Of a DNA stretch of 64,000 nt, positions 1 to 11,250 are shown one piece after another (within the stretch, counting starts at the first letter, position 1; every line of letters starts with the position of its first letter). Below the pieces are notes generated by a model that was not told the origin of the DNA, did not search any database, and saw only the letters and a list, made by a program, of their open reading frames with translations. This DNA is from Coriolopsis trogii (taxonomy: Eukaryota; Basidiomycota; Agaricomycetes; Polyporales; Polyporaceae). Position numbers and translations under genes: made by a program. Location: positions 1,798,001-1,862,000 of the forward strand of contig JAHYIO010000037.1 in assembly GCA_020543525.1 (NCBI GenBank), read 5' to 3'.

Positions 1-1075
1 CCACCGACGCCGCCCGCGGCCTGCACACCGGAGGCAGCATCATCAACACCGCGAGCTTCGTCGCGCTCATGGGCGCTGCGACGCCCCAGATTGCTTGTGC
101 GTATGTTCTTTCCGTCGTTCTCTTCTCCCCATCCCCCTGCATTCGTTCCCCGCAGAAGATGCCTCTTTAGACGCATGTCAGATACGCACGCACACGCGGG
201 CGTATATCGTACGGCGGCGAGCTGTGGCTGTTTGCATTCCGATCTGGAGTTTGGCCACACACGGGTCTTTCCTTGCCTACCTCGTTCGTACGGACGGACG
301 AGCTGACGACCGACTTCTGGCACGGACAGATACCGCTTCGAAGGTGCGACGATCCCTCTCCCACTCTGCGACGCATCTGGACTGATCGCACGACCGCAGG
401 GTGCCGTTCTTGCCATGACGCGCGAGCTCGCGATGGTGCACGCCCGCGAAGGTATCCGCGTTAACTCGATCTGCCCGTACGTCCCGCGGCCTCGCCCGCT
501 CTTGCTCGTCATGGCTGTACGCTCACGCTCTGCGTCCCAACAGCGGTCCTCTGAAGACGCGTCAGTTGCCTTTCGCATCCCTCTGCTTCCTTCTCCGCTC
601 ACGCTTCTGACATCCCCCGTGCGCCTTGCGCTTGCTGTACAGCGCTGCTCATGGACTTCCTCAACACCGACGAGAAGCGCAACCGCCGCATGGTCCACCT
701 CCCCATGGGCCGCTTCGGGGAGGCGATCGAAGTCGCCAAGGGCGCCCTCTTCCGTAAGTTGCTCGTCGCGCCCTCCCCCCTTCTCTGTCGCCTTGTTGCC
801 ATCCCGTCCGACGACTGACAACCCAACCGCGATCGTCTCCTTCGATATCCAGTCGCGAGCGACGACAGCAGCTACATGACGGTGAGTTTCTCCCTTCCAT
901 CACCGGCAGGCTATCCCGCCGGGTTCGCTGTCTGCACAAAGTGGGTGCTCATCGCGATTGCGTCTCTCGCGACTTTTGGCAGGGTACCGACTTCAAGGTC
1001 GACGGCGGTCTGTCCTCGTGCTATGTTACCCCGATCGGAGAGCCGATCTTGCCCCCGCCCGCGAGTCTCGTCTAA
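1..1075 (+). CDS. Short-chain dehydrogenase/reductase (SDR), 3' part
   Basis: This is the C-terminal half of a classical SDR oxidoreductase using NAD(P)H; the substrate cannot be told. Proposed exons are 1-96, 330-343, 400-476, 544-560, 643-753, 853-881 and 983-1075, which keep one frame to the TAA at 1073-1075. The joined protein shows the strand with the catalytic Ser (INTAS), the catalytic Tyr and Lys as YTASK, the helix and strand ending in NSICPGP, and the C-terminal MTG-x7-DGG motif. The YTASK residues sit on a 14-nt exon and the PG motif on a 17-nt exon, so simple frames miss both. The Rossmann GxxxGxG half lies upstream of the window. Family assignment is secure; the enzyme's specific role is not. 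Small exons were accepted because they restore conserved SDR residues in frame. Confidence 0.85.
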
Positions 1076-1345
1076 GCGGAGCACAAGCGCGTATCGAGAA
1101 TGCTGGCTTGGTCGACATGTTGTACATTAGAATTGTGCGTAGAGAAACAGCAAATGTATTTGTACAGCTTAGTGGACTCGTACAGGAGTACGCAGGATCG
1201 AGGAGCAGCGTCAGGAAGGGTGTGAGGTATACTGAAGATGAAACCTCTACAATCGAGCGGTACATAGGACGTAGAAAGATGTGATCCAGTGATCTCTCGC
1301 AGGATCCGCGTGAAGCCGAGCGTAGCAGGTCACCATTAGACGATT

Positions 1346-2201
1346 TCACTGCGCCTTCCCGTTCTTCTCGGCGGCCTTGATTCTCTGGATCTCAGCAGTG
1401 ATGCCAGCGTGAACATCTTTCTGGAGAGGGGGGTTGTAGCCAAAGAGCTTGAAGAGGATCTCGAGGTGCACGAAGAAGGGCGCGAGGACGAGGGCTGTAT
1501 GCATCGCGTGTCAGTACGGCGGCTCGGCGCACAACTGGTACAGATGCAGAGGGCGGGGTGTCAAGCATCATGGGAAGCGAAACTCACCGCCGACGAGGTT
1601 GTCGAGGAGCGCGGGAGAGCGGCCTTCAGCGAGGAAGTGGCCGGCGAACTGAGCAATCCAGGAGGAGACGTGTATGAGGAGAGCTTTGTTGAACGCGTCG
1701 GGCTTGTGCGCGAATGACCCGGCGGTGAGGACGGTGAGGATCATCTGAGGCGTGTAGAGGAACTACGGAGTATGCGCCCTGAGTTCCGGGGTCTCAGGTG
1801 TGTATAGTGAAGGGAGACGTACCGCCGCCGTAGGCTCAAGGACATAGTAGTACAGGAGACACGCGACGGCCCAGAGGGCAGACCAGTTGAGATCGAAGGC
1901 GAGGTAGTCGTTGATCACCGCGTGTACCTCAGGGAAGAAGGAGGGAACTGGGATGCGGGTCCCAAGTACCAGGCCAGTCCTGTGGCAGTCTTACAATGAG
2001 ACTATGTCCTTTGGCGAGAGCAGCAACGACGTACCAAAGCAGGACAGGAACGAAGATCATATGAATGGCGACGTTGACCGGGTGGTCATGGTATGCACCA
2101 TAGAACGTGAGCTACCCCGCAGCGTGAACTTGAGTGTGAGCCTGCGAGTGTGGCATAAAACATACTTGATGCCTGACATTCAAGAGACCAGAGGAGGCCA
2201 T
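1346..2201 (-). CDS. MPO1: Mpo1-like (DUF962) 2-hydroxy fatty acid dioxygenase
   Basis: Proteins of this family are small ER membrane enzymes. Yeast Mpo1 is an Fe(II)-dependent dioxygenase that shortens 2-hydroxypalmitate during phytosphingosine breakdown. The start ATG (2201 on the minus strand) gives MASSGLLNVRHQ, then an intron, then the family signature FYGAYHDHPVNVAIHMIFVP. Further exons encode hydrophobic segments (WSALWAVACLLYYYVLEP), a second conserved block with HVSSWIAQFAGHFLAEGR, and a C-terminal helix ending KNGKAQ before TGA at 1346-1348. The two His-rich blocks correspond to the likely iron ligands of the family. At least four short introns are needed. It is transcribed away from SEC22 with about 300 bp between start codons. 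The family call is firm; the substrate is inferred from yeast. Confidence 0.88.
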
Positions 2202-2505
2202 GTCGGAATCGCTGGCTATGTCTTGGCGTGTGGGGAGGATAGAGGGATTGAGTTGAGGACGATGACGGCGTGGTCCCGTCTTTTAAAACAGATGCTTCAG
2301 TCCTGGCCCTTCTAGCTCTCCGGTCCGCGGCCAGACTTGCGTCCCGGATTTCCGGTGGATGCCCTGAGGTTAGGGTCCATCCACGTGACTCCTCACCACG
2401 TATTCCAAGAGAGGCGCTCGTGTATGCTATACCTGGCGGAAGTCTGAGAGGCAGGTCTCCCGTCTTTCGTCATCGACCTCCTCGTCATTTCTTCCCCCCA
2501 TCGCC
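2202..2505. promoter_or_regulatory. Divergent promoter region MPO1 / SEC22
   Basis: There are 304 bp between the two opposed start codons. I see no open frame that would extend either gene and no clear TATA box. It must hold both promoters and both 5' UTRs. Confidence 0.5.
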
Positions 2506-3421
2506 ATGGTCAAGTCAACGCTCATTGTACGGGCCTCTGATGCTCTCCCCCTTGCTGCAAGTGTGGATGACGAGGAGGTCAGACTCTGTGACCGTCCCTC
2601 TCTCACGTCATAGCTAACGGCAAGCAGATAGAACAAGCCTTGTCTGAGCACAAGCAACAGGCCAAGCTCATCTTTCGCAGGATAGGTCCAAACACAGAGC
2701 CGCGCTGCTCAATTGAGAGCGGCCAATACACGCTACAGTACGTTTGTCTCAGAACAAAACCCCTCGATGTTTGGGTTCTCATGGTTTACAGCTACCTCAT
2801 CGCGGACAACGTCATCTACCTCATCATTGCGGACAAGTCATACCCCCGCAAGCTCGCTTTCTCCTACCTCGACGAACTCTCAAAAGAGTTCCAAACATCA
2901 TACGGCGCGAAGGTGGATGGTGTACGGAAACCATACGCGTTCATTAGTTTCGGTGAGTAGATTGCCTATTCATTTCCCTGAGTGACACGACGTTTATCCT
3001 CGGTTGTGCCTTGTCGCAGATACCTTCATCTCAAAGACCACCCGACTATACCAGGACACCCGAACTGCAAGTGCGGGCGGCTCGCATTTGGACAAGCTAA
3101 ACGACGAGCTACAAGACGTCACGCGAATCATGACAAAGAATATGGAGGAACTTCTATGGAGAGGGGACTCATTAGACCGTGAGTGTTCAGGTTTCGAACA
3201 CATATTTGCGAATTCTGGTTCACAAGTTATACGCGTGTCGTTTTCGTTTCTTTGCCGTTCTGACAGGCATGTCCCATCTGTCGACCTCGCTACGATCCGA
3301 GTCGGAGAAGTATCGCCGAGCGGCGAGGAATATCAACTTCCAGGCAATGATTCGTCAGTACGCGCCCCTTGGTGCTCTCGGCCTTTTCATTATCCTCTTC
3401 ATCTGGTGGCGGTTCTACTGA
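2506..3421 (+). CDS. SEC22: R-SNARE Sec22, ER-Golgi vesicle trafficking
   Basis: Sec22 is a vesicle SNARE for transport between ER and Golgi. Exons are 2506-2577, 2628-2737, 2792-2952, 3020-3178 and 3267-3421, giving 218 residues, the usual family length. The N-terminus (MVKSTLIVRASDALPLAASV) starts the longin domain, which continues through the YLIADNVIYLIIADKSYP segment. The SNARE helix carries the heptad region from LNDELQDVTRIMTKNMEELL, with the central Arg as WRGDSLDRM. The C-terminal anchor is YAPLGALGLFIILFIWWRFY, directly before the stop. All splice sites are GT-AG and phases agree. Nothing is missing; it looks fully functional. Confidence 0.96.
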
Positions 3422-3868
3422 GCGTAGAACTTGCGCGCGGCTTCTGGCGGACTGGAGTGTACATTGTATATATGTCGACGTTTTAATCGTTTCCGTACCT
3501 TCTCGTTCGCATCGCCCTTGTTACCCTGCCCTCCGCTTGTCCGCGAATTCACTGAATGACTTCCGGCCTCGTGGCGGTGAACGAGGCTGTAGAACAACGG
3601 TAGGTGGCGCCCCCAACCGTCGCTTATTTCGCAGCTGGATCTTGCCGCCGACACGATGCAGGCTCGGTCGGGTTCTCGGGCCTTAGGGTATATATACTCT
3701 CCACATCGCCCTCAATCGCTCCGATAACCGTCTCAGGCCTCCGTTCAGGCCAGGACAATCGATAGTTCGCCCGCATACCGTCCCCGGCAGCGCGTCGACA
3801 TTCACCACCACCCTCTCTTGACCCGCGATCTCTCATCTAGCAGCGACATTCGAGCCTGATCGCCAGTG
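3422..3868. promoter_or_regulatory. Intergenic region with TATA-like element
   Basis: This is the 3' UTR of SEC22 followed by the promoter of the next plus-strand gene. A GGTATATATAC run at 3688-3697 lies about 170 bp before the ATG at 3869 and could be a TATA box. Pyrimidine-rich sequence follows. No gene is seen. Confidence 0.4.
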
Positions 3869-6190
3869 ATGAATCCGTACGCTCCCTCTAACGTGCCAGT
3901 GTCGCCCATCGTGGGGCATGCATCCCCCTACATGCAGTCGGCGTCCTATGGGCAGCCCGCGACCACCACGCCGTATCCTCAGACCACTCCCCAGCAGGCG
4001 GCCACGATCCAGCCAGGCTCGATCACGTACACAACGACGGTGGGGCCGGATGGGCAGGTTGTCTACCATCCATTCAAGTGAGTTTGTCCTGGCTCCGACC
4101 ACCCGCCCAGTATTGACCGCTCAATTTGCGTGCTCAGAGCTGTCGCAGCCAGGTGTGTTCTTCATCCATACATCGCGCGCATCCGGAGCCGTCTTGACCT
4201 ACCACGATACGATGCAGCTATCAGACCGCTGCGGGGGTGGTGAACGGGATTCAGTGGATCCCAGCCGAAGCAACCTCCGTCCTTCCCGCAAACGCCACTC
4301 CAGCTGATGCCGTAAGACCTACCTCCCGTCTGATGTCCTCCAGTTGATGTGACCCCTAGGACGCGCAGAACTTCGCCGCGTCGTTCAGTCGCCGAGGCGG
4401 TGATGACAGGTGGTGGGTGCCACCTCCTCTCATGGCCACACTATGCTCTGATCTTTCATGCACTTGACCAGGAGAGACGATGACTATAGACGCCGAAAAG
4501 ATGACGCCTCCAGAGGGTCGAACAGGGATCGATACGATGATGACGACGAGTACTACCGCCGCCAGCGGGAGCGTGAGGATCGCGATCGCGACGACCGCGA
4601 CTACCGCCGTGGCCCCCGTGACCGAGACGATCGCAAAGGCAGCGGCGCGTACGGTCGCTATCCTGGCGAGTACGACAAGTACGCGGCCGCCGACCTCGAG
4701 CGCAGGATGGCGGAGCTCGATCTCGAGCGCCGCGAGAAAGATCGTGAACGCGAGCGCGAGAGGGAGCGAGACCGTGACTACGACCGCGAACGCACCGCGC
4801 GTCCCCGCAAGGGCTCGTTCTATGCAGCTGAGAGGCCCACCAGCACCTACCAGCCTGCCCCAGGAGGCCACTATCCGACCGAATACTCGAACACCAACTC
4901 TACTAACTACACCGCAGCCCCAGGCGGGAACTACCCCGTGTCCGCTGGCTACCACCCGCCCTCGCCTCGCCCTGGACAGGCGCGCCCGCTATCGACTTAC
5001 GGCAATTCAGTGCCCCGCCCTGCGTCCCCCTACGCTGCTCCAATCGCTCCTCGTCCCGTCTCGCCCTACGCGGCGGGCGGTGCTATTCCGCGGGCGGCGT
5101 CGCCTTACCAGCCAGGCGGCATCCAGCGTGCAGCCTCACCCTACGGCGGGGGCGGCGCCATGCATCGGGCCGCCTCGCCGTACTCTGTCCCAGGTGGTCT
5201 TCCGCCCCGCGCAGCCTCTCCGTACGGCGCCCCCCCGGCAGGTAGCATATACCCGACAGGCCACGTCCTCGAGGGCCAGTATCGTCCCAGCTCACGCGCC
5301 CCCAGCCCGAGTCCTTACGGGGCTGCCCCCGTGAACGTGTACGCGAACCCGAACACCGTGGGCGGTGCTTACGGCGCCCAGGCGCCCTATGGGAGCAACC
5401 CGTATGGGGCGTCGGGCATCGGGGCGCACGCGTCCCCCCGCGTGGGCGCGGTTCCCCTCGACCCGACGCAGCAGCAGGCGATGCTGACCGTGCCCGAGGG
5501 CTTCAGCAGGCCGCCAAACCGCGCGCAGCCGTACACGCAGTTCGAGATGCTGAAGGTCGGGGACATGGACGAGCTGCTCGAGCACATGCCGCGCATGCCT
5601 GCCGTGCTCGTCCCGCACGACGTGTACCACGAGGACTGGATCCGGCTCATGACCGTGCGTTTCTTCCTTCTTCGCATCGTCATTTCGAGTCGTTCGAGTT
5701 CTGACCGTTCCCGTCGACGGCTCTCTCGCTGCAGGATCTCGGCATGGCGTGGGCGGGAACCATGCCCGTCCCCCAGTACTCGGCGGACGGACGCCCGCCC
5801 AAGCGCGCCACGCTGACCGCAGACGTGGTCGACCTCTGGAACGCGTCCTTCTTCCGCGCGCGCGGCGTCGAGGTCGTTCTCTACAAGGGCCGCGAGCGCC
5901 GCTCGGGCCGTCTCGCGGGCACCGTCGACATGTACCTCCCCGGGTTCGACGCGGCGGACGTCTCTTCCCCGTCCGAGGACGAGGATGATGACGAGGATGA
6001 CGATCGCGACCCGCGCTACCCTGGGCGGTATGGAGGCGCGTATGGACGTGGGGAGCCTGATCCGCGGAAGAGGAGGGAGAAGGCGGAGAGGAAGCAGCGC
6101 AAGATGGAGAAGAAGGTCAAGAGGAGGCAGAAGGAGCTCGAGCGGACCTACGCGCTGTACTTGCAGTGCGTCCCGCCGAGTGAGCAGTGA
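3869..6190 (+). CDS. Low-complexity protein with RAASPY repeats, function unknown
   Basis: I do not recognise this protein. Exon 1 (3869-4077) starts MNPYAPSNVPVSPIVG. Small exons follow (starting near 4132, 4217 and 4361), then a long exon from about 4470 to 5653 and a last exon from about 5735. The first half of the long exon encodes a highly charged tract of alternating Arg with Asp/Glu (for example DRERERERERDRDYDRER). Next comes a Pro/Ala/Tyr-rich region with a repeated RAASPY motif about every 13-16 residues (5090-5230). A better folded domain follows (MDELLEHMPRMPAVLVPHDV, then VDLWNASFFRARGVEVVLYK), then an acidic stretch and a basic C-terminal helix (KAERKQRKMEKKVKRRQKE). The C-terminal folded part is probably the conserved piece. 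It could be a nuclear or RNA-associated scaffold, but that is only a guess from composition. Confidence 0.75.
5090..5235 (+). repeat. Tandem degenerate repeat encoding RAASPY
   Basis: Within the coding sequence, units of roughly 39-48 bp each encode (I/H/P)xRAASPY followed by Gly/Pro-rich spacers. Four clear copies lie between 5090 and 5235, with weaker VSPY/ASPY copies upstream. The reading frame is kept throughout, as expected for expansion of a disordered protein segment. Confidence 0.7.
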
Positions 6191-6569
6191 GAGAGCGTAT
6201 TGTCAGGGGTGGTCCTGCGCGTCAGATACGGACATTCTTGTGAGGGCTTGTGAACAAGAGGGCTCAGTTGCAGAAGGGAAGGAAAATAAGGAAGTCACCC
6301 CGTCTGTATGTCTATCTCTATATCCATGTACCATGCTTTCTCATGTATGTCTGGTGCATCTATCGTCACTGAAGTTCATGTATTGCTCATCATCTCTCCT
6401 CTATATCACTATGCACGCTACCAGAGGGAAGACACCACGACGCACTCCACAATAGCCATGTTCGTGAGGGGCCGGCCGTACTGATACATACAAGCATACA
6501 GTGCAGAATAAGGAAAACGAGACGCATTATAAGGTAGAACTACATAGATCCGTCCGTCCGGAGCATAAA
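6191..6569. other. Convergent 3' intergenic region
   Basis: This lies between the stop of the plus-strand RAASPY gene and the stop of the minus-strand RAT1 gene. It should hold both 3' UTRs. It is relatively A+T-rich, and no gene is seen. Confidence 0.5.
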
Positions 6570-7300
6570 TCAGTAGCGACCACCACGTCCACGACCGCGA
6601 TTGTTATAACCGCCTCGCGGGGCACCATAAGAGCCTCCGCCACCGTACCCGCCATATCCGTTCTGACCCACAGTGTTCTGCGGTGGACCGCCATAGCCGC
6701 CATAGGCATTACTGCCTCCGTTGGCGTAGTTGCCTTGGATGCCGTAGCCATCGCTTTGAACGTAGCCTGCTTGAGCACCGTACCCGCCGGCAGCTTGATT
6801 GTAGCCAGCGCCCGGGCCGTAGCCTCCCCCTTGGTTGTAGCCACCGCCGCCCTGACTCGCCCCCCTGCCTCCGCCACCATATCCACCACCTCTGCCGCCG
6901 CCGCCGCCGCCGTATCCTCCTCCCCGGTCGCCGTACCCGCCGTAGGACGTAGGCGTATTGTTGTACCCACCAGCGCCGCCTCCACCTCCACTTCCGTTCC
7001 ACCCGCCCCTCGGGCCACCACGACCACGCTGAGGAGGAGGCGGAGCAGCGAAGTCGTTGTACTGCTGGTTCCTGCTTCCGTATGACTGCTGCTGGAATCC
7101 TCCGCTACGACCACCGCGCTGAGACTGGTACGCCTGGAAACTTGTGTTGCTGTTGTACGAGGATTGCTGCCCATATGAGCCTCCTCCGCTCTGCCAGTCG
7201 CCCCCGTTGCTGTGGCCATTCCGGTGACCGTCGTGGCCACCACCGTACCCACCGCGACGCCCACCTCTATCATGGTGGCCGCCACGGCCGCGACCCTGAC
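6570..7300 (-). repeat. Gly-rich GGYGG/RGG repeat tract of RAT1 tail
   Basis: About 240 residues are dominated by GGYGG, GGGG and RGG units, encoded by imperfect GGY/GGN codon repeats. This produces long spurious frames on both strands. Such tails usually bind RNA and promote condensation; the role here is inferred. Confidence 0.8.
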
Positions 7301-10300
7301 CACCTCTACGGGCGGCCTCGAGATCGGATGCGTTGAGGATGGGTGCAGGACGACGCACACCTGGGAGAAGCACCGAACGGTGCGGGGTCAACTGCTTGGG
7401 GAACAAATAGAAGGCGGAAAGCGAGCGGTCGTTCTTGATATCAGGGAGGTCTTGGCTCGGCAAGGGATTGAAGTACGTCGAATCCGGTATACAATCTGGG
7501 TTCGGCAGCAAAGAGCCGCTGATACCTTTGCTCACTTTGGTATTAATAGGCAGTGGCTGCGTAATTCGTGGTCAATATTGTATAAATCAGAATATAGGAA
7601 ATGCTCACCTCGTCCTTCTTGCGCTTGCCATACAAAGCTTCCAAAGACGGGTACAAAGTGTGCGCTTCGTAGACGAATATGACGTTGTTGCCCCATTTAT
7701 TGCGCCGCTTCTCGTCCTCAGAAAGGTCTCCATAGCGCGGAGCCATGGCATCGAGAAGTCGACGTTCGTCGATGAAAGGCAAGAGCGCGACGCCCTGCCA
7801 CGCCATCCGTTTGCCGTTCATATCAATTTGGAACGTGTGCGGATAGAAGTCGATGATAGGTGAAGTTTCCTCCGTCATGAGATCATGGAACGTAGATGGA
7901 ATGTGCTGTCGACTGTGTGCCCAAGGATTGTGAGCATGTCTTCGAGGAAGGACGAGGCTTTGTTAGCATACCTGGCGGACGGGAAGACGCCCATAAGCTG
8001 TTCAAAGGGCCTAAATGGTTGACCAATATTGAATTGGATGTCCATCTTGTCGACGTCTTCGAAGTCGGCGGCGAAGGGGGCGAAGTGGAAAGGGTAGTAC
8101 CATTGCCAGGACGGTGTCTGGGAACGTAGATCTCAGATTGGATCTCGGATAGAGGGAACGTGTAACGTACGCCTTGATAGTAATACTGTAGAACCCAAGC
8201 CATGCCTTCGATGTAGCACTTCGTCACCCTGAACGCACGTTATCGTCAGCCTCATTGCTGTCTACTAGCAGCTATTCATTGACTCACTTTTTCCTGAACT
8301 CGACGTCGGTATATTCGACGCCAAACTTCTGACGGTAGTACCGCTCCCTGTATCCAGGCTCCCACAACCTATCACACCAAGATATGTCAACGAGACCGTC
8401 CTGTTCGAACCTAGAATCACGCACTTCACGGTATCCTCTTGCTCGACAGTGCCGTCAGGATTAACCTTCAGCGCGAGCGGATTGGCTGCAGCCTCTTCTT
8501 CATCTGACGGACCGAGGTCCTCGGCCTCGGCTTCGGCCACCTCGGCGTCCTCCTCTTCTACCTCATCAATGCTACGCTTCACGCCTCGCACTTCGGAACC
8601 ATCGGTCATAACTGAGTCTTCGGCCTCAGGAGGGATCTCCTCGCCGTCGATAGAGTCCATACTGGTCTCCGCAGTAAGCGCTGGGTCGATCGGTTTGGAT
8701 GTCTCAGAGATGGTACTCGTGGTCACAGACGACAGGGCGCCCAAGCCTGGGATCTCGACATCATCCGCACTCGCGATATTCGTGGTAGAAGTCGCACTCG
8801 GAGCACTCGACGGCTCGGGTACAATCATGGGAGGAGTAGGGGGCACAGCAGGGGTCGTGGAAGACGTTGTTCGTGATGATGATGATTTCTTCACCGGCAC
8901 GAGTGAAGCCATCTCCGCCTTGAGCATCTCTGCGGCACTCATGTTCGCTAAACGGATAGCGTGTCGATTCGCAACGATATCGCGGTTCGAGCCCGCCATC
9001 GCCTGAGCAGCAGTAGGAGCAAACGTAGCAGTCTCAGCAGTCTTCGGACCACCGAGACCAATACTATCCGCCTTCGCGGCAAAATCTGGGCGAAGTGGAA
9101 GAGTCGAAGGCGCGGTGGGACCAGCGGTCAGATTTAGAGAAGCAGAAGGACCAGAAGAGGTCCCATTGGCCTGCATCTCCTTCTCAATCTTTCGCCGTTT
9201 CGCATTCTGCTCCTGTCGCTCCTCGGCTAGATACACCCACTGTGTCAAAATCACATCAGACGCCAGAGCGAACATCAAAGACTCACTCTCTCGTCTTCGC
9301 CGGAATATTTCGTCCTCACGCCTCGCAAGTCCCTCAAGAATGATCTGGGCTCTTGACAACTCAAGCTGACCATGATTGGTGATGTAGCCACCCATCCGCG
9401 GCAACTCATGCCGCCAGATCTTCAACAGAGTGTCAATAGCACCTTCACGGATCTCAAGAGACGGCAAGTGTGGCAAAAAGTCGTTTCCAACGAAGAATAT
9501 CAGCAGCACCCAGTCGTCTATAGCCTGCTCAAAATTAAAAGGGAACGGCATCCGAGGCTCGTTGAGCTCAGCTTCGAGATACTCCCGAAGAATGGCGACA
9601 TCGAGCCAAATGAATGGCTTCTTCTCGGTTGGAGTCTTTACGATATCTGCCTTCGTGCCCGTACATTGCGCTGCGTAGTGTCCTTCTTGGCCACAGATGC
9701 GGCAAGCCGTTCGACTTCCCTCTTGATGAAAGACGTCCTCACGGAGGACGCGAAAGTGAGGTTCGTGGGTAGCCAAGGACAGCATGATCAAATCAGCATC
9801 CTATGCGCAGTCAGCATGTATATATCTTTGATGATTTCTGGAAACTCACCAGACCATAGATAACATGTTGCGTATTCGGGTCATGACCAGGGTTGCTCCG
9901 TTGACGCCTGATGAAGTCCATAATCTTGTGTTCACCCTCGCCGGGTACGCTGGCGTCAGAAATGATGACTTCGAGCTGGATGTCTACATCAGTATCGTAC
10001 TGTGTACGTTCGAGGCTGTAGTAAACGCACGTCTTTCCAACCCGGGTCCTGATTCATCTTCATGACAACCCAGTAGCGCAAAGAAGCCGCCAGAAGATCC
10101 ATGAACGGAGTACCAGGCGTGATAGCGTTACTGTCCCATGCCTTCTTGCTCTTCTCGTCTTCGCTCAACGTCTTCCCCATGGCTGGATTTGCGATGTTTG
10201 TATACTTTTCGACACAATAGGCCTGGACGGACGCACCTTCCCACATAGCGATGGACTCCTTGCGCGCCTCTTCCTTCTCCTTTGCCTCTTGAGCCGAGCG

Positions 10301-10942
10301 GAAACGGCGGGAACGTTGCTGGTTCATCTTCGCACGCGGGGCAACACCATCTATAGGGTATGAGCCAGAGACGGCTAGGCGATGATACGACTACTCACCA
10401 ATGGCCATGAAGAGCAATCGCCGTGGCCGGACCATGTTCACAACGCGCTCTGTGTATTTGAAGACTTCCACCATCATCTCCTCTTCGGTCTCCGGGGCCG
10501 GCTACGGCAAAAGCTTAGTCTCCTTTTCGATGGCATGATCCAATGCAGTCTCACCTTGCCTTCGGGATGAGTACATGGATGAACCTACGCATATACCTCA
10601 GTATCAATACTAGGGACTGGTTATCCAGCACTGGTCGCACTCACAATGCCGTTCATGTCCAGGTATAAGTTGTCAAACTCGACGCCATTCGGGTTGGGGT
10701 CCGATATGTTGACTGGCACAGTAATCTCATTTCCTTCAGCATCTGGAATCTTGCTTTCCTCGGCTTCGATCACAGGAAGGACTATGCATATTGTATCAAT
10801 TGGCTTGTTGCGAAAGTGGGGAGAAAAGAGGCACGCACTGATTTTAGGGTACTTTTTACTAAGCCAGCGAAAGAGAGCCGGAACACCCTGAAAGCTGTAT
10901 GAATGCGCTGGTTCTCGTCAAGAAACGATGAAACTCACCATA
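6570..10942 (-). CDS. RAT1: Nuclear 5'-3' exoribonuclease Rat1/Xrn2
   Basis: This nuclear exonuclease degrades uncapped RNA 5' to 3', processes rRNA and snoRNA, and drives torpedo termination of RNA polymerase II. Exon 1 carries only the ATG (10942-10940); exon 2 continues [15 protein letters not shown], the canonical XRN start. Next come [17 protein letters not shown] sequence, [32 protein letters not shown], and a CCHC zinc knuckle [14 protein letters not shown] near 9690, which marks Rat1/Xrn2. The second catalytic block follows ([20 protein letters not shown]), then a Ser/Thr/Pro-rich and acidic linker of about 250 residues. C-terminal XRN regions follow ([17 protein letters not shown]). 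The tail is rich in Gly, Tyr and RGG motifs, ending GRGRGGRY. About a dozen short introns interrupt it. Confidence 0.95.
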
Positions 10943-11250
10943 GCTTGGGTCGATGCTGCTCAAGATATGAGCTCGCTGAGTAGGGAACTGACAACGGCCG
11001 ATGTGGTCGTAGTAGGGGACCAAGAGGTTGAAGAGCTTGCAGTCGTCAGTCTGCCCACCAGTGCGGCGCCTGTACAGTGTCTGACGTAAGCAGCTCCTCT
11101 CTGTCCCGGGATCAACGGGCCGGGTGAATCGAGCGGGCGTCTCTGCCCTTCTACGCCTGACTCGATCCAAAAGTGCAGAAGGGAGAACAACACTCTCCGC
11201 CACGCTCTAGATCTTCCGACTTCTTTTCCTCTCACCACCGCGCAAAATCC
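10943..11250. promoter_or_regulatory. Divergent promoter region RAT1 / GCD2
   Basis: There are 308 bp between opposed start codons. No clear TATA box is visible. A pyrimidine-rich run lies just upstream of the GCD2 ATG. Confidence 0.45.

Noticed and set aside
4356..4955. A 199-codon minus-strand frame rich in Val/Ala.
   Set aside because: It is the antisense shadow of the charged R/D-E exon of the RAASPY gene; its composition follows the repeat, and it has no motif.
6501..7360. Long frames on both strands over the Gly-rich tail.
   Set aside because: They are frame shadows of the GGY/RGG repeats of RAT1; only the minus frame ending at 6570 joins the exonuclease.
8449..9006. A Ser-rich plus-strand frame of 185 codons.
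   Set aside because: It mirrors the low-complexity linker of RAT1 on the other strand; the RAT1 frame is continuous with conserved XRN motifs.
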